A stretch of 32,705 nucleotides of DNA, from assembly GCA_025456015.1 (NCBI GenBank), contig JALOLK010000025.1, positions 1 through 32,705 on the forward strand, given 5' to 3'. A model generated the notes under the pieces. The model saw nothing but the letters and a program-made list of their open reading frames with translations, had not been told where the DNA came from and ran no database searches. Positions 1-9,077 of this stretch are shown here, in pieces; positions within the stretch are counted from its first letter, which is position 1, and every line of letters begins with the position of its first letter. This stretch comes from Candidatus Nanopelagicales bacterium (GTDB lineage: Bacteria; Actinomycetota; Actinomycetes; S36-B12; CAIYMF01). The position numbers and the translations under genes are program-made.

Positions 1-297
1 CGAGAGCACCTCGCCGGTGCGCTTGACCGGCTGGCCCTCCTCGATCGCCGAGCCGTCGCCGAGCAGCACGACGCCGATCTCGCGGACGTCGAGGTTCAGC
101 GCGACGCCGAGCAGGCCGCCCTCGAACTCGAGCAGCTCGTTGGTCATCGCCGAGTGCAGGCCCTCGACCCGGGCGATGCCGTCGCCGGTCTCGATGACCC
201 GGCCGACCTCGTCCCGGGCGGTCTGCGGCTGGTAGGCCGCGACGTTGCGCTCGATCGCCGCCCGGATCTCCTCGGGGCGGATCGCCAGCTCCGTCAT
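1..297 (-). CDS. atpA: ATP synthase F1 subunit alpha, N-terminal fragment
   Basis: This is the first 99 codons of the F1 alpha subunit; the rest lies beyond the left edge. The frame opens with [16 protein letters not shown] and continues through [17 protein letters not shown] and NELLEFEGG, the N-terminal beta-barrel of alpha/beta ATPase subunits. The nucleotide-binding domain is outside the window. Alpha alternates with beta in the F1 hexamer that makes ATP from the proton gradient. It is the last gene visible of the atp operon, 66 bp after atpH. The six-frame track misses it because it has no stop inside the window. Confidence 0.95.
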   Translation of the reverse strand, partial: MTELAIRPEEIRAAIERNVAAYQPQTARDEVGRVIETGDGIARVEGLHSAMTNELLEFEGGLLGVALNLDVREIGVVLLGDGSAIEEGQPVKRTGEVLS

Positions 298-363
298 CGT
301 TGCTCCTCGTTGCCTGTCGTCGCGGGTGCGGGTCGTGTCGTGCGTGTCTGGGTGGTGCGCGGC

Positions 364-1173
364 CTAGCCGACCAGGGCCCGGCGGGCCTGGTCGATCCGG
401 TTGGCCAGGGTGCCGTCGATGACCTCGGAGCCGACCCGGACCGCGACCCCGCCCACCACGGTGGGGTCCACGGCCACGTTGAGCCGGATCGGGCGCCCGT
501 GCAAGCGGGACAGCACAGCGGCGAGGCGCTGGGCCTGTTCGGGCGCCAGCGGCTGCGCCACGCGGACCTCGGCCACCGCTCGGCCGCGCTGCTCGGCAGC
601 CAGGGCCATGAGGTCCTCGAGCACGGTGTCGGCGCGCCGACCTCGCAGGGTGGCCATCGCGTGGCCGACCACCCGGATGGTCTGCGCGGTTGCCCGGCCC
701 TCGAGCAGCGAGGCGACCAGCGCCTGCTTCGCCGGGGAGCCCACCGACGGGTCGGTGAGGGCCATCTGCAGGTCCGCGGAGCCCGAGACCGCGCGGCTGA
801 ACACGAACAGCTCGTCCTCGACGGCGTCGAGGTGACCCTCCTGCTCCGCGACCAGGAACGCCGCCTGGGCGGCCAGGCTCTCGATGGCCTCGATGAGCGC
901 GGTGGGCTCGGGCCAGCGCAGGCCCACCACGTCGGCCAGGGTCTGCACCGCCAGCGCCGACAGGCGCGGGCCGAACAGCGACTCGACGGTCGCCACACGG
1001 ACCTCCGGTGGCTGGCCCGCGTCGGACAGCGCGGCGCGCAGCTGCAGCTCGCCGCCGATGGCGTCGGCGGCGGCGAACAGCTCGTCGGCCAGGCCGGGCA
1101 GCGCCGCGTCGCCGCGCCGGGCGTCGAGGCGCTCGCGCAGCGCAGCTGCGTGCTCGCGTGATGTGCGGGTCAT
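364..1173 (-). CDS. atpH: ATP synthase F1 subunit delta
   Basis: A 269-residue delta/OSCP subunit, the peripheral-stalk protein that joins b subunits to the top of F1. The C-terminus contains the family signature (VRVGSEVIDGTLANRIDQARRAL) and the N-terminal half is the expected helical bundle. At 269 residues it is longer than the roughly 180 residues of E. coli delta but normal for actinobacteria. Unlike M. tuberculosis, where b and delta are fused, delta is a separate gene here. Its ATG overlaps the atpF stop by 4 nt (ATGA), so translational coupling with atpF is likely. Confidence 0.95.
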   Translation of the reverse strand: MTRTSREHAAALRERLDARRGDAALPGLADELFAAADAIGGELQLRAALSDAGQPPEVRVATVESLFGPRLSALAVQTLADVVGLRWPEPTALIEAIESLAAQAAFLVAEQEGHLDAVEDELFVFSRAVSGSADLQMALTDPSVGSPAKQALVASLLEGRATAQTIRVVGHAMATLRGRRADTVLEDLMALAAEQRGRAVAEVRVAQPLAPEQAQRLAAVLSRLHGRPIRLNVAVDPTVVGGVAVRVGSEVIDGTLANRIDQARRALVG

Positions 1174-1724
1174 GGCGTGCCGGACCCCTGGGCGGAGGTG
1201 GAGGCCTCCAGCTCGGCGATGAAGCGGTCCACGGTGGCCCGGGCCCGCTGGTCGTCGGTGAGCGTCTCGCCGACGATGCGGCTGGCCAGCTGCACGGCCA
1301 GGTCCCCGACGTCGCGCTGCAGCGAGCCCACGGCCGCTGCTCGCTCGGCCTGGATCTGGGCGTCGGCGCGCGCGGTGACCGCGGCCGCCTGCGCGGCGGC
1401 CTCGGCGCGTGCGGCGGCGATGATCTGCTCCCCCTCGGCCTGCGCCGAGGTGCGGATCGCGGCCGCCTCCTTGTTGGCCGCCTCCAGCTGGGCGGAGTAG
1501 GCGTCGCGCGTCCGGGCCGCCTCGGCCTGCATCACCTTGGCGCGCTCGATGCCGCCCTCGATGCGCTCGGCGCGCTCCTCGACCATCTCGTTGAACCGGG
1601 GCAGCACGAACTTCCAGAACAGGGCCAGGAGGATGAAGAACGAGATCGAGCCCCAGAGGATGTCGTACGACGCAGGGAGCAGCGGGTTGGGCTCCTCTGC
1701 CGCGACGATGAATACGGTGGTCAT
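1170..1724 (-). CDS. atpF: ATP synthase F0 subunit b
   Basis: A 184-residue b subunit. One N-terminal membrane helix (about residues 20-42, around WGSISFFILLALFWKFVLP) is followed by a long Ala/Glu/Arg-rich coiled coil (about 50-150). The two b subunits form the stator stalk that holds F1 to the a subunit. The start has an AGGAAGG ribosome binding site a few bases upstream. The gene lies 47 bp after atpE and overlaps atpH by 4 nt. Confidence 0.95.
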   Translation of the reverse strand: MTTVFIVAAEEPNPLLPASYDILWGSISFFILLALFWKFVLPRFNEMVEERAERIEGGIERAKVMQAEAARTRDAYSAQLEAANKEAAAIRTSAQAEGEQIIAAARAEAAAQAAAVTARADAQIQAERAAAVGSLQRDVGDLAVQLASRIVGETLTDDQRARATVDRFIAELEASTSAQGSGTP

Positions 1725-1771
1725 GGGCCTTCCTGCCTCAGCCGGGGATCAGCGCGCGGGACGCGGGCGGA

Positions 1772-2026
<255 letters not shown>

Positions 2027-2057
2027 TCATCGCCCGGGAGTCTGTGGTGGTGGGCGG

Positions 2058-2873
2058 TCAGTGCTCGTGGCTCGTGGCGCCGTCGATGTAGACGGCGGTG
2101 AGCAGGGCGAAGATGTAGGCCTGCAGCGGAGCGACGATGAGCTCGAAGCAGACGAACGCGAAGCCCATCGCGAAGGACGGGACCGCCACGGCCTTCATGA
2201 GCCCCTCCGCCTCGAACAGGAAGTAGCTCGTCGCGCCGAAGAACAGCACCAGCAGCAGGTGGCCGGCCATCATGTTGGCGAGCAGACGGATCGTGAGCGT
2301 GACCGGGCGCAGGATGAACGTGGAGATGAACTCGATGGGCGTCACCAGCACGTAGATCGGCTTGGGCACGCCCGGCGGGAACAGGTTCATCTTCAGGTAC
2401 GCGCCGACCCCGTGCTCCTTGATGCCCGCCCAGTTGAACGTGACGTAGGAGATGATCGCCAGCACCAGCGGCACGCCGATGACGGCCGTCGCCGCGATGT
2501 GCATCATCGGGACGATGCCGGTGATGTTGAAGGCGAGGATCATCCAGAACAGCGTCACCAGCAGGGGCGCGAACCGCCGGCCCTTGCGCCCCATGACCTC
2601 GTCGATGATGTTCACGTAGACCAGGTCGACGGCCATCTCGCCGAGGTTCTGCACCTTGGCGGGGACCAGCTGCGGCTTCTTGAAGGCCATGACGAAGAAC
2701 AGGGCCAGCACGCCGGCCATGAACAGGCCGATGAGGTTGATGCGCGTCGGGGCCCACCACGCATCGCCCAGCTGTGGCGGGAAGAACTCCATGATCGTGG
2801 GCGCGGAGTATCCCCCACCCTCGCCCTCGGCCATCGGAGCGATCGACCCGACCGCCGCGAGGAGGTTCTGCAC
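2058..2873 (-). CDS. atpB: ATP synthase F0 subunit a
   Basis: A 271-residue polytopic protein, the stator subunit that provides the proton half-channels against the c-ring. The essential arginine is Arg196 in RLLANMMAGH (196-205), and the LNLFPPG-like element appears as MNLFPPGVPKP. About five to six membrane helices are evident. The start is GTG, with AAGGG about 6 nt upstream. It follows the small membrane genes atpI and atpZ, as in other actinobacterial atp operons. Confidence 0.96.
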   Translation of the reverse strand: MQNLLAAVGSIAPMAEGEGGGYSAPTIMEFFPPQLGDAWWAPTRINLIGLFMAGVLALFFVMAFKKPQLVPAKVQNLGEMAVDLVYVNIIDEVMGRKGRRFAPLLVTLFWMILAFNITGIVPMMHIAATAVIGVPLVLAIISYVTFNWAGIKEHGVGAYLKMNLFPPGVPKPIYVLVTPIEFISTFILRPVTLTIRLLANMMAGHLLLVLFFGATSYFLFEAEGLMKAVAVPSFAMGFAFVCFELIVAPLQAYIFALLTAVYIDGATSHEH

Positions 2874-2930
2874 GATCAGCCCTTCCCGGGGTCGCTGTGG
2901 ACGTGGTGGCGCGTGGACCGAAACCCTGCT

Positions 2931-3206
2931 TCAGCCGTCGCGACCGAACCGAACATACACGATCCCGAATGCGGTCAATGACCCGACCACGACGCCGATC
3001 GCCGTGAGCGTCGGGGAGGTCCCCAGCCACCGGTCGAGCAGCCAGCCGAGGCCACCCCAGGTGATCGGCCCGGCCAGCAGCGTGCCCAGCGCGGACCACG
3101 CGACAGACTCGCCCTGGGGCTGCAGCGACGGGTGCATGGGCCGCTCGGCCCCGTCCTCGCCCGGGGGCGGATCGGGGACCCGGTCGGGCCCTGCGGGGAC
3201 GCTCAC
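2931..3206 (-). CDS. AtpZ/AtpI-family small membrane protein
   Basis: A 91-residue protein with two membrane helices (around SALGTLLAGPITWGGLGWLL and LTAIGVVVGSLTAFGIVYV), the pattern of AtpZ/AtpI-family proteins encoded at the head of ATP synthase operons. These are thought to help c-ring assembly or Mg2+ supply. I chose the GTG at 3206 because it overlaps the upstream stop by 4 nt (GTGA), as do its neighbours. A shorter start, ATG at 3137 (MHPSLQPQG, 68 aa), is the alternative and is what homology to short family members might favour. The family call is firm; the start is not. Confidence 0.75.
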   Translation of the reverse strand: MSVPAGPDRVPDPPPGEDGAERPMHPSLQPQGESVAWSALGTLLAGPITWGGLGWLLDRWLGTSPTLTAIGVVVGSLTAFGIVYVRFGRDG

Positions 3207-3667
3207 CGGCCGGCCGGCTCGACGTACGGCACCTTGGTGGTGGCCACGATCCTGGCCTCGAGCAGCAGGCTGCCGGCCGTGCCCACGAGCAGGGCGAGGA
3301 ACAGCGCCGGGCGGGAGTAGAAGTCCTGGTCGCGGAGCAGGGCGAGCACCGCGATGATCAGCACCATCTTCGCCAGCCACGACCCCAGCACCCAGAGACC
3401 GAGCTGGGTCGGCGCCATGCGTGCCGTGGCCAGCGCGAGCACGACGGTGATGCCGAAGAAGGCGACCGCCAGGCCCATCCCGATGAGCGCCCCCCAGGCT
3501 CCGGCCGAGCCGGCCAGCAGCCACCCCAGCAGCGTGGCCGCCGGCAACGCCACCGCCGAGGCGATGGCCCCGACGCGCAGCACCCGGCGCATCGGGACCA
3601 CCAACCCCTCGGGCGCGGCCGGTGGCCGGTCGGGGGCGGGCTGGCTGCTGGTCGGGTCGTCGCTCAT
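3203..3667 (-). CDS. atpI: ATP synthase protein I-like membrane protein
   Basis: A 154-residue protein with a charged, Pro-rich N-terminus (MSDDPTSSQPAPDRPP) and four predicted membrane helices, ending in VPYVEPAGR. Its size, topology and position between wecA and atpB match AtpI (Rv1303 position in M. tuberculosis). AtpI is proposed to help assemble the c-ring; no catalytic residues are expected. The ATG overlaps the wecA stop by 4 nt (ATGA), and its own stop overlaps the next GTG. Confidence 0.85.
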   Translation of the reverse strand: MSDDPTSSQPAPDRPPAAPEGLVVPMRRVLRVGAIASAVALPAATLLGWLLAGSAGAWGALIGMGLAVAFFGITVVLALATARMAPTQLGLWVLGSWLAKMVLIIAVLALLRDQDFYSRPALFLALLVGTAGSLLLEARIVATTKVPYVEPAGR

Positions 3668-4773
3668 GTGGGCACCTCCGAGGGCGTGGGGCGTCGCAGG
3701 TTCGGCCAGGCCACGCCCAGGACGAGCAGCAGGGCCCCGACCCCGGCGGCTGCCAGGGCCCAGCCGATCGGGACGAAGGCCAGCAGGACCGCGGTGAACG
3801 CGATGAGCGCCGCCCAGCCGGTGAGCAGCAGCACGGCGCGGCGCTGGGAGTGGCCCATCTCGAGCAGGCGGTGGTGCAGGTGCTGCTTGTCCGGGGCGAA
3901 CGGCGAGCGGCCCGCGCGGGTGCGCCGCACGACCGCCAGCGCGAGGTCGAACAGCGGCACGGCGAGCACTGCCAGCGGGACCAGCAGCGGCAGCAGCGCG
4001 GGCAGCAGCGTGGTGCCCGCCAGCGCATTGGGGTCCACCTTGCCCGTCAACGTGATGACGCTGGCCGCCATGAGGTACCCGATGAGCATCGAGCCGGTGT
4101 CGCCCATGAACAGGCGGGCGGGGAAGACGTTGTGCGGCAGGAACCCCAGGCACATGCCGACGAGCAGGGCCGAGACCAGCGCCGAGAGGGTGGCCCGCTC
4201 CACCCCGAACTGCACGCTGAGCAGGTACGCGTAGACGAAGAAGGCCGCTGCCGACACGGCCGTGATGCTCGCGGCCAGGCCGTCGAGGCCGTCGACGAAG
4301 TTGATGGCGTTGACGCTGATGAGCACGATGAGCACGGTCAGCAGCACCGAGGTGGTCGGGTCCAGGACGAGCACCCCGCCGATCGGCAGCCAGAGCAGGG
4401 TGATGCCCTGCAATGCCATGACACCCGCGGCGAGCACCTGCCCGGCCATCTTCGTCGGGGCGTCGAGCTCCCACCGGTCATCGGCCAGGCCCAGCAGCAC
4501 GATGATCGTGGCCCCCGAGAGCAGGGCCACGCCCTGCTGGGCGCCGCCCTCGAAGACCGAGCGCATCATCGGCAGCTTGCTGGCCAGGACCATGCCGGCG
4601 ACCAGGCCGGCGAACATGCCCAGGCCGCCCCAGCGCGGGATGGCGTGGTCGTGCACGTCGCGGTCGCGCACGCCGGCCACGGCCCGCGAGCGCAGCGCCG
4701 CCTCGCGCACGAGCGGCATCACCAGGTAGGTGAGCGCCGCGGCGACCAGCAGGCTCAGCGTGTACTCGCGCAC
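3664..4773 (-). CDS. wecA: Undecaprenyl/decaprenyl-phosphate GlcNAc-1-phosphate transferase
   Basis: A 369-residue polytopic enzyme (about 10-11 membrane helices) of the MraY/WecA family, which transfers a sugar-1-phosphate from a UDP-sugar to a polyprenyl phosphate and so starts cell-wall glycan or linkage-unit synthesis. Visible motifs are the Mg2+-site Asp pair (LADDRWE, D98-D99), NFVDGLDGLA (158-167), GDTGS (224-228) and the WecA-type His motif HLHHRL (298-303). The last motif favours WecA over MraY. The start is GTG. It heads the atp operon, as Rv1302 (rfe/wecA) does in M. tuberculosis, and begins 18 bp after glyA. Confidence 0.93.
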   Translation of the reverse strand: MREYTLSLLVAAALTYLVMPLVREAALRSRAVAGVRDRDVHDHAIPRWGGLGMFAGLVAGMVLASKLPMMRSVFEGGAQQGVALLSGATIIVLLGLADDRWELDAPTKMAGQVLAAGVMALQGITLLWLPIGGVLVLDPTTSVLLTVLIVLISVNAINFVDGLDGLAASITAVSAAAFFVYAYLLSVQFGVERATLSALVSALLVGMCLGFLPHNVFPARLFMGDTGSMLIGYLMAASVITLTGKVDPNALAGTTLLPALLPLLVPLAVLAVPLFDLALAVVRRTRAGRSPFAPDKQHLHHRLLEMGHSQRRAVLLLTGWAALIAFTAVLLAFVPIGWALAAAGVGALLLVLGVAWPNLRRPTPSEVPT

Positions 4774-4791
4774 GGGCGACCCGACCGAGCG

Positions 4792-6063
4792 CTACCCGCG
4801 CGGGTACGCGGGGAACGCGCGCACCAGGGCGCCGACCTGCTCGCGGATCTCGGGGGCGGCGCTGCCGTCCTCATCGCGCACCGCGCGGCCGATGAGCTCG
4901 GCGATCGTGGCCATCTGCTCGGTGCCCATGCCCTGCGTGGTGACCGAGGGGGTGCCGACGCGGATGCCCGACGCGACGCTGGCCGGCCGGGGGTCGTTCG
5001 GGATCGCGTTCTTGTTCAGCACGATGCCGGCGGCGTCGCAGCGCGCCTCGGCCTGCGTGCCGGTCACCTCGAGGCCCTGCAGGTCCAGCAGCGCCAGGTG
5101 CGTGTCGGTGCCCCCCGTGACCGCGCGCATGCCCTGCGCGGCCAGGCCCGCGGTGAGCGCCTGGGCGTTGGCGATGACGTCGCGGGCGTACTGCTGGTAC
5201 GCCGGGCTGGCCGCCTCCTTGAGCGCCACGGCCTTCGCGGCCACCGCGTGCATGAGCGGGCCGCCCTGCATCATCGGGAACACGGCCTTGTCCAGGGCCG
5301 CGGCGTGCTCGGCCTTCGCCAGCAGCATGCCGCCGCGGGGGCCGCGCAGCACCTTGTGCGTGGTGAACGTGACGACGTCGGCGTACGGCACCGGGCTCGG
5401 GATCGCCTTGCCGGCGACCAGGCCGATGAAGTGCGCGGCGTCGACCATGAGGATGGCCTCCACCTCGTCGGCGATGGCGCGGAACGCCGCGAAGTCGATC
5501 AGCCGCGGGATCGCCGAGCCGCCGCAGATGATCATGCGTGGGCGGTGCTCGCGGGCGAGGTCGCGGACCTGGTCGTAGTCGATGTCCTCGGTTCCGGCGT
5601 TCACCCCGTAGTGCACGGCGTTGAACCACTTGCCCGAGAAGCTCACCTTCGTGCCGTGGGTGAGGTGCCCCCCGTGCGGCAGGCTCATCGCCAGGACCGT
5701 CTCGCCCGGCTTCATGAACGCGCCGTAGGCGGCGATGTTCGCGCTGGCCCCCGAGTGCGGCTGGAGGTTGGCGTGGTCCGCGCCGAACAGCGCCTTCGCC
5801 CGCTCGATGCCGATCTGCTCGGCGTCGTCGACCACCGCGCAGCCGCCGTAGTAGCGCCGGCCCGGGTACCCCTCGGCGTACTTGTTGCTCAGCGTCGAGC
5901 CGAGCGCGGCGAGCACGGCCGGCGACGTGAAGTTCTCGCTGGCGATCAGCTGCAGGCCCGAGCGCAGCCGGTCGAGCTCGCCGAGGATGACCTCGGCGAT
6001 CTCGGGGTCCTCGGCGGCGAGGGCATCGAAGTCGGGGCCCCAGAACGGGGTGGCATCGGACAT
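4792..6063 (-). CDS. glyA: Serine hydroxymethyltransferase
   Basis: A 423-residue PLP enzyme converting serine and tetrahydrofolate to glycine and 5,10-methylene-tetrahydrofolate. Motifs seen are the N-terminal LIASENFTSP (39-48), YAEGYPGRRYYGGC (62-75), the PLP-contacting VDAAHFIGLVAG (207-218) and the Schiff-base lysine K237 in TTHKVLRGPRGG. The DAAHFIG segment is slightly unusual (DMAH is more common) but keeps the Asp and His. GGAGG sits 4 nt before the ATG. Its place between tsaC and wecA is an insertion relative to the mycobacterial order. Confidence 0.95.
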   Translation of the reverse strand: MSDATPFWGPDFDALAAEDPEIAEVILGELDRLRSGLQLIASENFTSPAVLAALGSTLSNKYAEGYPGRRYYGGCAVVDDAEQIGIERAKALFGADHANLQPHSGASANIAAYGAFMKPGETVLAMSLPHGGHLTHGTKVSFSGKWFNAVHYGVNAGTEDIDYDQVRDLAREHRPRMIICGGSAIPRLIDFAAFRAIADEVEAILMVDAAHFIGLVAGKAIPSPVPYADVVTFTTHKVLRGPRGGMLLAKAEHAAALDKAVFPMMQGGPLMHAVAAKAVALKEAASPAYQQYARDVIANAQALTAGLAAQGMRAVTGGTDTHLALLDLQGLEVTGTQAEARCDAAGIVLNKNAIPNDPRPASVASGIRVGTPSVTTQGMGTEQMATIAELIGRAVRDEDGSAAPEIREQVGALVRAFPAYPRG

Positions 6064-6126
6064 GGGCCCTCCAGGCGAACCGGCGCGGGCGCGGCGGGGA
6101 GTGGGTGCGGCGGGACGCCGGGGAGT

Positions 6127-6783
6127 CTACGCGGGCGCCGGGCCCGCCTGGGCCGGGTCGGGCGGGACCACGAGGTCCGGGCACGCGGCGAGCAGCTGCT
6201 CGACCGGCCAGGGCCCGGGCCGCAGCAGCACCGGGGCCCCCCCGGTGCAGTCGATGACCGCCGAGGGTGGGCCCTCGGGCAGGGTCCCGGCGTCGAGCAC
6301 CACCGCGAGGTGCTCGGCCAGCGCGGGTGGGAAGGCGCGATCGGGGTCGGCAGGGGCGGGTCCGGCCGCCACGACGCCGAGCGGTCCGGTGCGTCCCAGC
6401 AGCTCGAGGGCCACGGGGTGCAGCGGCATCCGCACGGCGATCCGGTCGCCGGCGGCAGCCACCGACCAGGCCAGGGTGGGCTGGGCGTGCAGCACCAGCG
6501 TGAGCGGCCCGGGCCAGAAGTCGCGCATGAGCCGGCGCGCGACGTCGTCGGCACGGGCCACGCCGGCGACGGTGGCGATCCGCGGCACCATGACCGGGAC
6601 GGCCAGGTCGGGCCGGCCCTTGGCCGCGCGCAGGGCCGCGATCCCCCGCTCGTGGAAGGCGTCGGCGGCCACCCCGTAGGCGGTGTCCAGCGGCAGGCCC
6701 ACGAGCTGGCCCCGGCGCAGCGCGGCGGCGGCGGCGGCCAGCCCGCGGTCGCGCTCGTCGGCGTCGTCCATCGTGATGCGCAT
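6127..6783 (-). CDS. Sua5/YrdC/TsaC-family protein with a degenerate SxN motif
   Basis: A 218-residue YrdC-fold protein in the position of Rv1301. The family makes threonylcarbamoyl-AMP for the t6A37 tRNA modification. Conserved parts are LPLDTAYGVAADAF (30-43), AKGRPDLAVPVMV (54-66, with the K-x-R residues K55 and R57), FWPGPLTLVL (89-98) and a C-terminal ending VLLRPGPW. The segment that normally reads SSANxSG is replaced by VVAAGPA (137-143), so the conserved Ser and Asn are missing, and Thr of the PTDT motif is Leu. There is no frameshift. The ATG shares one base with the prmC stop. Whether it is still active is uncertain. Confidence 0.85.
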   Translation of the reverse strand: MRITMDDADERDRGLAAAAAALRRGQLVGLPLDTAYGVAADAFHERGIAALRAAKGRPDLAVPVMVPRIATVAGVARADDVARRLMRDFWPGPLTLVLHAQPTLAWSVAAAGDRIAVRMPLHPVALELLGRTGPLGVVAAGPAPADPDRAFPPALAEHLAVVLDAGTLPEGPPSAVIDCTGGAPVLLRPGPWPVEQLLAACPDLVVPPDPAQAGPAPA

Positions 6784-7730
6784 CACGACGGCATCCTCCC
6801 GGTCCGCACGGCCGCGGTGGTCCGCGGTCGGCCGCTGAGGTCCTCGTGGTCGACGACCGCACCCCACGCGGCACGGCCGGGCTCGACCGGATCGCGTTGG
6901 GCGCGCAGCACCCCGGGCACGCCGAGCGGACCGCCGGCCTCCCCCTGCACGTCGGCGTGCTCCACCAGCAGCAGGCCCCCGGGCCGCAGCAGCCGGGCCG
7001 CCTGCACCGCCAAGGGGCGGATGACGGCCAGCCCGTCCGGGCCACCGAACAGCGCCAGGTGCGGGTCGTGGTCGCGCACCTCGGGCTCGCGGGGCACGGC
7101 GTCGTCGGGGACGTACGGCGGGTTGGTCACCACCACGTCGACACCACCGACGAGGTGCGCCAACGGCGCGCCGGGCTGGGCACACGTCGTGGCGTCCCCG
7201 GCGGCCAGGGTGAGCCGGCTGCCGGCGGCGCGGACGGCAGCGTCGTGGGCGTCGGCGTTGCGCTCGGCCCAGGCAAGCGCCTCGGCGGAGCGCTCGATGG
7301 CGTGCACGCGGCTGCCGGGCAATTCCGTGGCCAGGGCCAGGGCCAGGGCCCCGGAGCCCGTGCACAGGTCGACCAGCACCGGCGCCGGGATCCGGGGTCC
7401 CTCGGCCAGGTGGGCCAGGGCCAGGTCGACCACGAGCTCGGTCTCCGGCCGCGGGACGAAGACCCCAGGCCCGACGCTCAGCTCGAGGTGGCGGAACGGC
7501 GCGCGGCCGGTGAGGTGCTGCAGGGGGATCCGACGGCAGCGCTGCGCGACGAGGGCGTCGAAGGCCGCGATCCGCTCGGGGTCGACCTGCGGGTCGAGCA
7601 GGCGCAGCGTGGCCCGCGGCCGGCCCGTGACGTGTGCCAGGAGCAGCTCGGCATCGACCTGCGGCGACGTGACACCGGCCGACTGCAGCGCGACCACGGC
7701 CTCGGCGAGCAGGGCGCGGGCGGTCGGCAC
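6783..7730 (-). CDS. prmC: Peptide chain release factor N5-glutamine methyltransferase
   Basis: A 315-residue SAM-dependent methyltransferase that methylates the Gln of the GGQ motif in release factors; its likely substrate, RF1, is encoded immediately upstream. It has an N-terminal helical release-factor-binding domain, then FVPRPETE (91-98), the SAM-binding DLCTGSGALAL (121-131) and the catalytic NPPY (203-206). A Gly/Pro-rich stretch after LLVEHADVQGEA is somewhat longer than usual. The start is GTG, preceded by TAGGGT only 6 nt upstream, so a leaderless internal transcript is possible. The stop overlaps tsaC. Confidence 0.93.
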   Translation of the reverse strand: MPTARALLAEAVVALQSAGVTSPQVDAELLLAHVTGRPRATLRLLDPQVDPERIAAFDALVAQRCRRIPLQHLTGRAPFRHLELSVGPGVFVPRPETELVVDLALAHLAEGPRIPAPVLVDLCTGSGALALALATELPGSRVHAIERSAEALAWAERNADAHDAAVRAAGSRLTLAAGDATTCAQPGAPLAHLVGGVDVVVTNPPYVPDDAVPREPEVRDHDPHLALFGGPDGLAVIRPLAVQAARLLRPGGLLLVEHADVQGEAGGPLGVPGVLRAQRDPVEPGRAAWGAVVDHEDLSGRPRTTAAVRTGRMPS

Positions 7731-7736
7731 CCGGTC

Positions 7737-7742
7737 ACCCTA
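7737..7742 (-). promoter_or_regulatory. Candidate -10 box, leaderless prmC
   Basis: On the minus strand TAGGGT lies 6 nt before the prmC GTG. In actinobacteria this spacing puts the transcription start on the start codon. There is no clear -35. Inference only. Confidence 0.35.
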
Positions 7743-7808
7743 CGGCCGCCCCGGACCGCAGATCAGGCGATGGCCCAATGCGACCGGGCGGCCCCGGCGT
7801 GGCCGGCG

Positions 7809-8876
7809 TCAGGGGGCCGAGAGGCGGGCAGTGAGGTCGGCCGCGGTGAGGGCCTCGATGACCGGATCGAGGTCGCCGTCGAGCACGGCGTCGAGGTTGT
7901 GCGCCTTGTAGTTGACCCGATGGTCGGCGATCCGGTTCTCCGGGTAGTTGTAGGTGCGCACCCGCTCGGAGCGATCCACGGTGCGCACCTGGGACTTGCG
8001 GGCGTCGGAGGCCTCCGCGTCGGCGGCCTCCTGCGCGGCGGCCAGCAGGCGGGCGCGCAGGATCCGCATGGCGGACTCCTTGTTCTGCAGCTGGCTCTTC
8101 TCGTTCTGGCAGCTCACCACGATGCCGGTGGGCAGGTGGGTGATCCGCACGGCCGAATCGGTGGTGTTCACGCTCTGCCCGCCGGGCCCGGAGGAGCGGT
8201 AGACGTCGATGCGCAGGTCGTTGGGGTCGACCGTGACGTCGACGTCCTCGGCCTCGGGCAGCACGAGCACCCCTGCCGCGGAGGTGTGGATGCGGCCCTG
8301 CGACTCGGTGACCGGCACGCGCTGCACGCGGTGCACGCCGCCCTCGAACTTCAGCCGCGCGAACGGGGCCTCGCCCGGCTCCACGGTGCCGCGGGCCTTG
8401 ACCGCGACCTGCACGTCCTTGTAGCCGCCGAGGTCGGACTCCTCGGCATCGAGCACCTCCGTGCGCCAGCCGCGGCGCTCGGCGTAGCGCAGGTACATGC
8501 GCAGCAGGTCCGCGGCGAACAGTGCGGACTCCTGGCCGCCCTCGCCGGCCTTCACCTCGAGGATGACGTCCTTGTCGTCCATCGGGTCGCGCGGCACGAG
8601 CAGCAGCGTGAGGCGCTCGGCCACCTCGGCCCGCTGGGCGGCGACGGCCTGGGCCTCGTCGGCGAAGCTGGCGTCCTCGGCGACCAGCTCACGGGCCGCG
8701 ACCTCGTCGTGGCCCAGGGCCACCCAGTGGCGGTAGGCGGCCACGACCGGGCGCAGCTGGGCATGGCGCTTGCCGACCCGACGCGCCGCAGCCTGGTCGG
8801 CGTGCAGGGCGGGGTCGGCGAGCTGGCGCTCCAGGTCGTCGTACTCGCGCTCGAGCGCGAGGCAGGACTCGAACAC
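7809..8876 (-). CDS. prfA: Peptide chain release factor 1
   Basis: A 355-residue class I release factor recognising UAA and UAG. The tripeptide anticodon PVT is at 188-190 ([13 protein letters not shown]) and the catalytic GGQ at 232-234 ([17 protein letters not shown]). PVT rather than SPF identifies RF1 rather than RF2. The start is GTG, with GAGGG 7 nt upstream. It lies 27 bp after rpmE and 78 bp before prmC. Confidence 0.97.
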   Translation of the reverse strand: MFESCLALEREYDDLERQLADPALHADQAAARRVGKRHAQLRPVVAAYRHWVALGHDEVAARELVAEDASFADEAQAVAAQRAEVAERLTLLLVPRDPMDDKDVILEVKAGEGGQESALFAADLLRMYLRYAERRGWRTEVLDAEESDLGGYKDVQVAVKARGTVEPGEAPFARLKFEGGVHRVQRVPVTESQGRIHTSAAGVLVLPEAEDVDVTVDPNDLRIDVYRSSGPGGQSVNTTDSAVRITHLPTGIVVSCQNEKSQLQNKESAMRILRARLLAAAQEAADAEASDARKSQVRTVDRSERVRTYNYPENRIADHRVNYKAHNLDAVLDGDLDPVIEALTAADLTARLSAP

Positions 8877-8903
8877 GTGGCAGCCCTCGTCAGCGACGAG
8901 TGG

Positions 8904-9077
8904 CTACTGGTCGGCCTTCGTGTCGTCGGCCTTCGCGTCGGCGGCCTTCTTGCCGAACCGGGCCTCGAACTTGGCCACGCGGCCGCCGGTGTCGAGGATC
9001 TTCTGCTTGCCCGTGTAGAACGGGTGGCAGGCCGAGCACACGTCGGCGTGGATCACGTGGGCACAGGGGTGCGCCAC
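8904..9077 (-). CDS. rpmE: Ribosomal protein bL31, N-terminally truncated
   Basis: The C-terminal half of bL31 is unmistakable: [22 protein letters not shown] followed by [12 protein letters not shown] and an Ala/Lys/Asp-rich tail. The usual N-terminal part (MK.DIHP.Y with the CxC half of the zinc site) is not found in any frame upstream. The only nearby starts are GTG at 9077 (57 aa, chosen) and GTG at 9056 (50 aa). A normal bL31 is about 70-80 residues. The gene has its own promoter-like sequence and a strong hairpin overlapping the start. This could be a real short form, a decayed gene replaced by a paralogue, or a roughly 90-bp deletion or assembly error. Confidence 0.75.
   Translation of the reverse strand: MAHPCAHVIHADVCSACHPFYTGKQKILDTGGRVAKFEARFGKKAADAKADDTKADQ

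Noticed and set aside
3622-7911. 1429-aa plus-strand ORF opposite atpI, wecA, glyA, tsaC and prmC
   Set aside because: It is antisense to five well-supported genes and has the His/Arg/Gly/Gln-rich composition of a GC-skewed shadow frame; no domain is visible.
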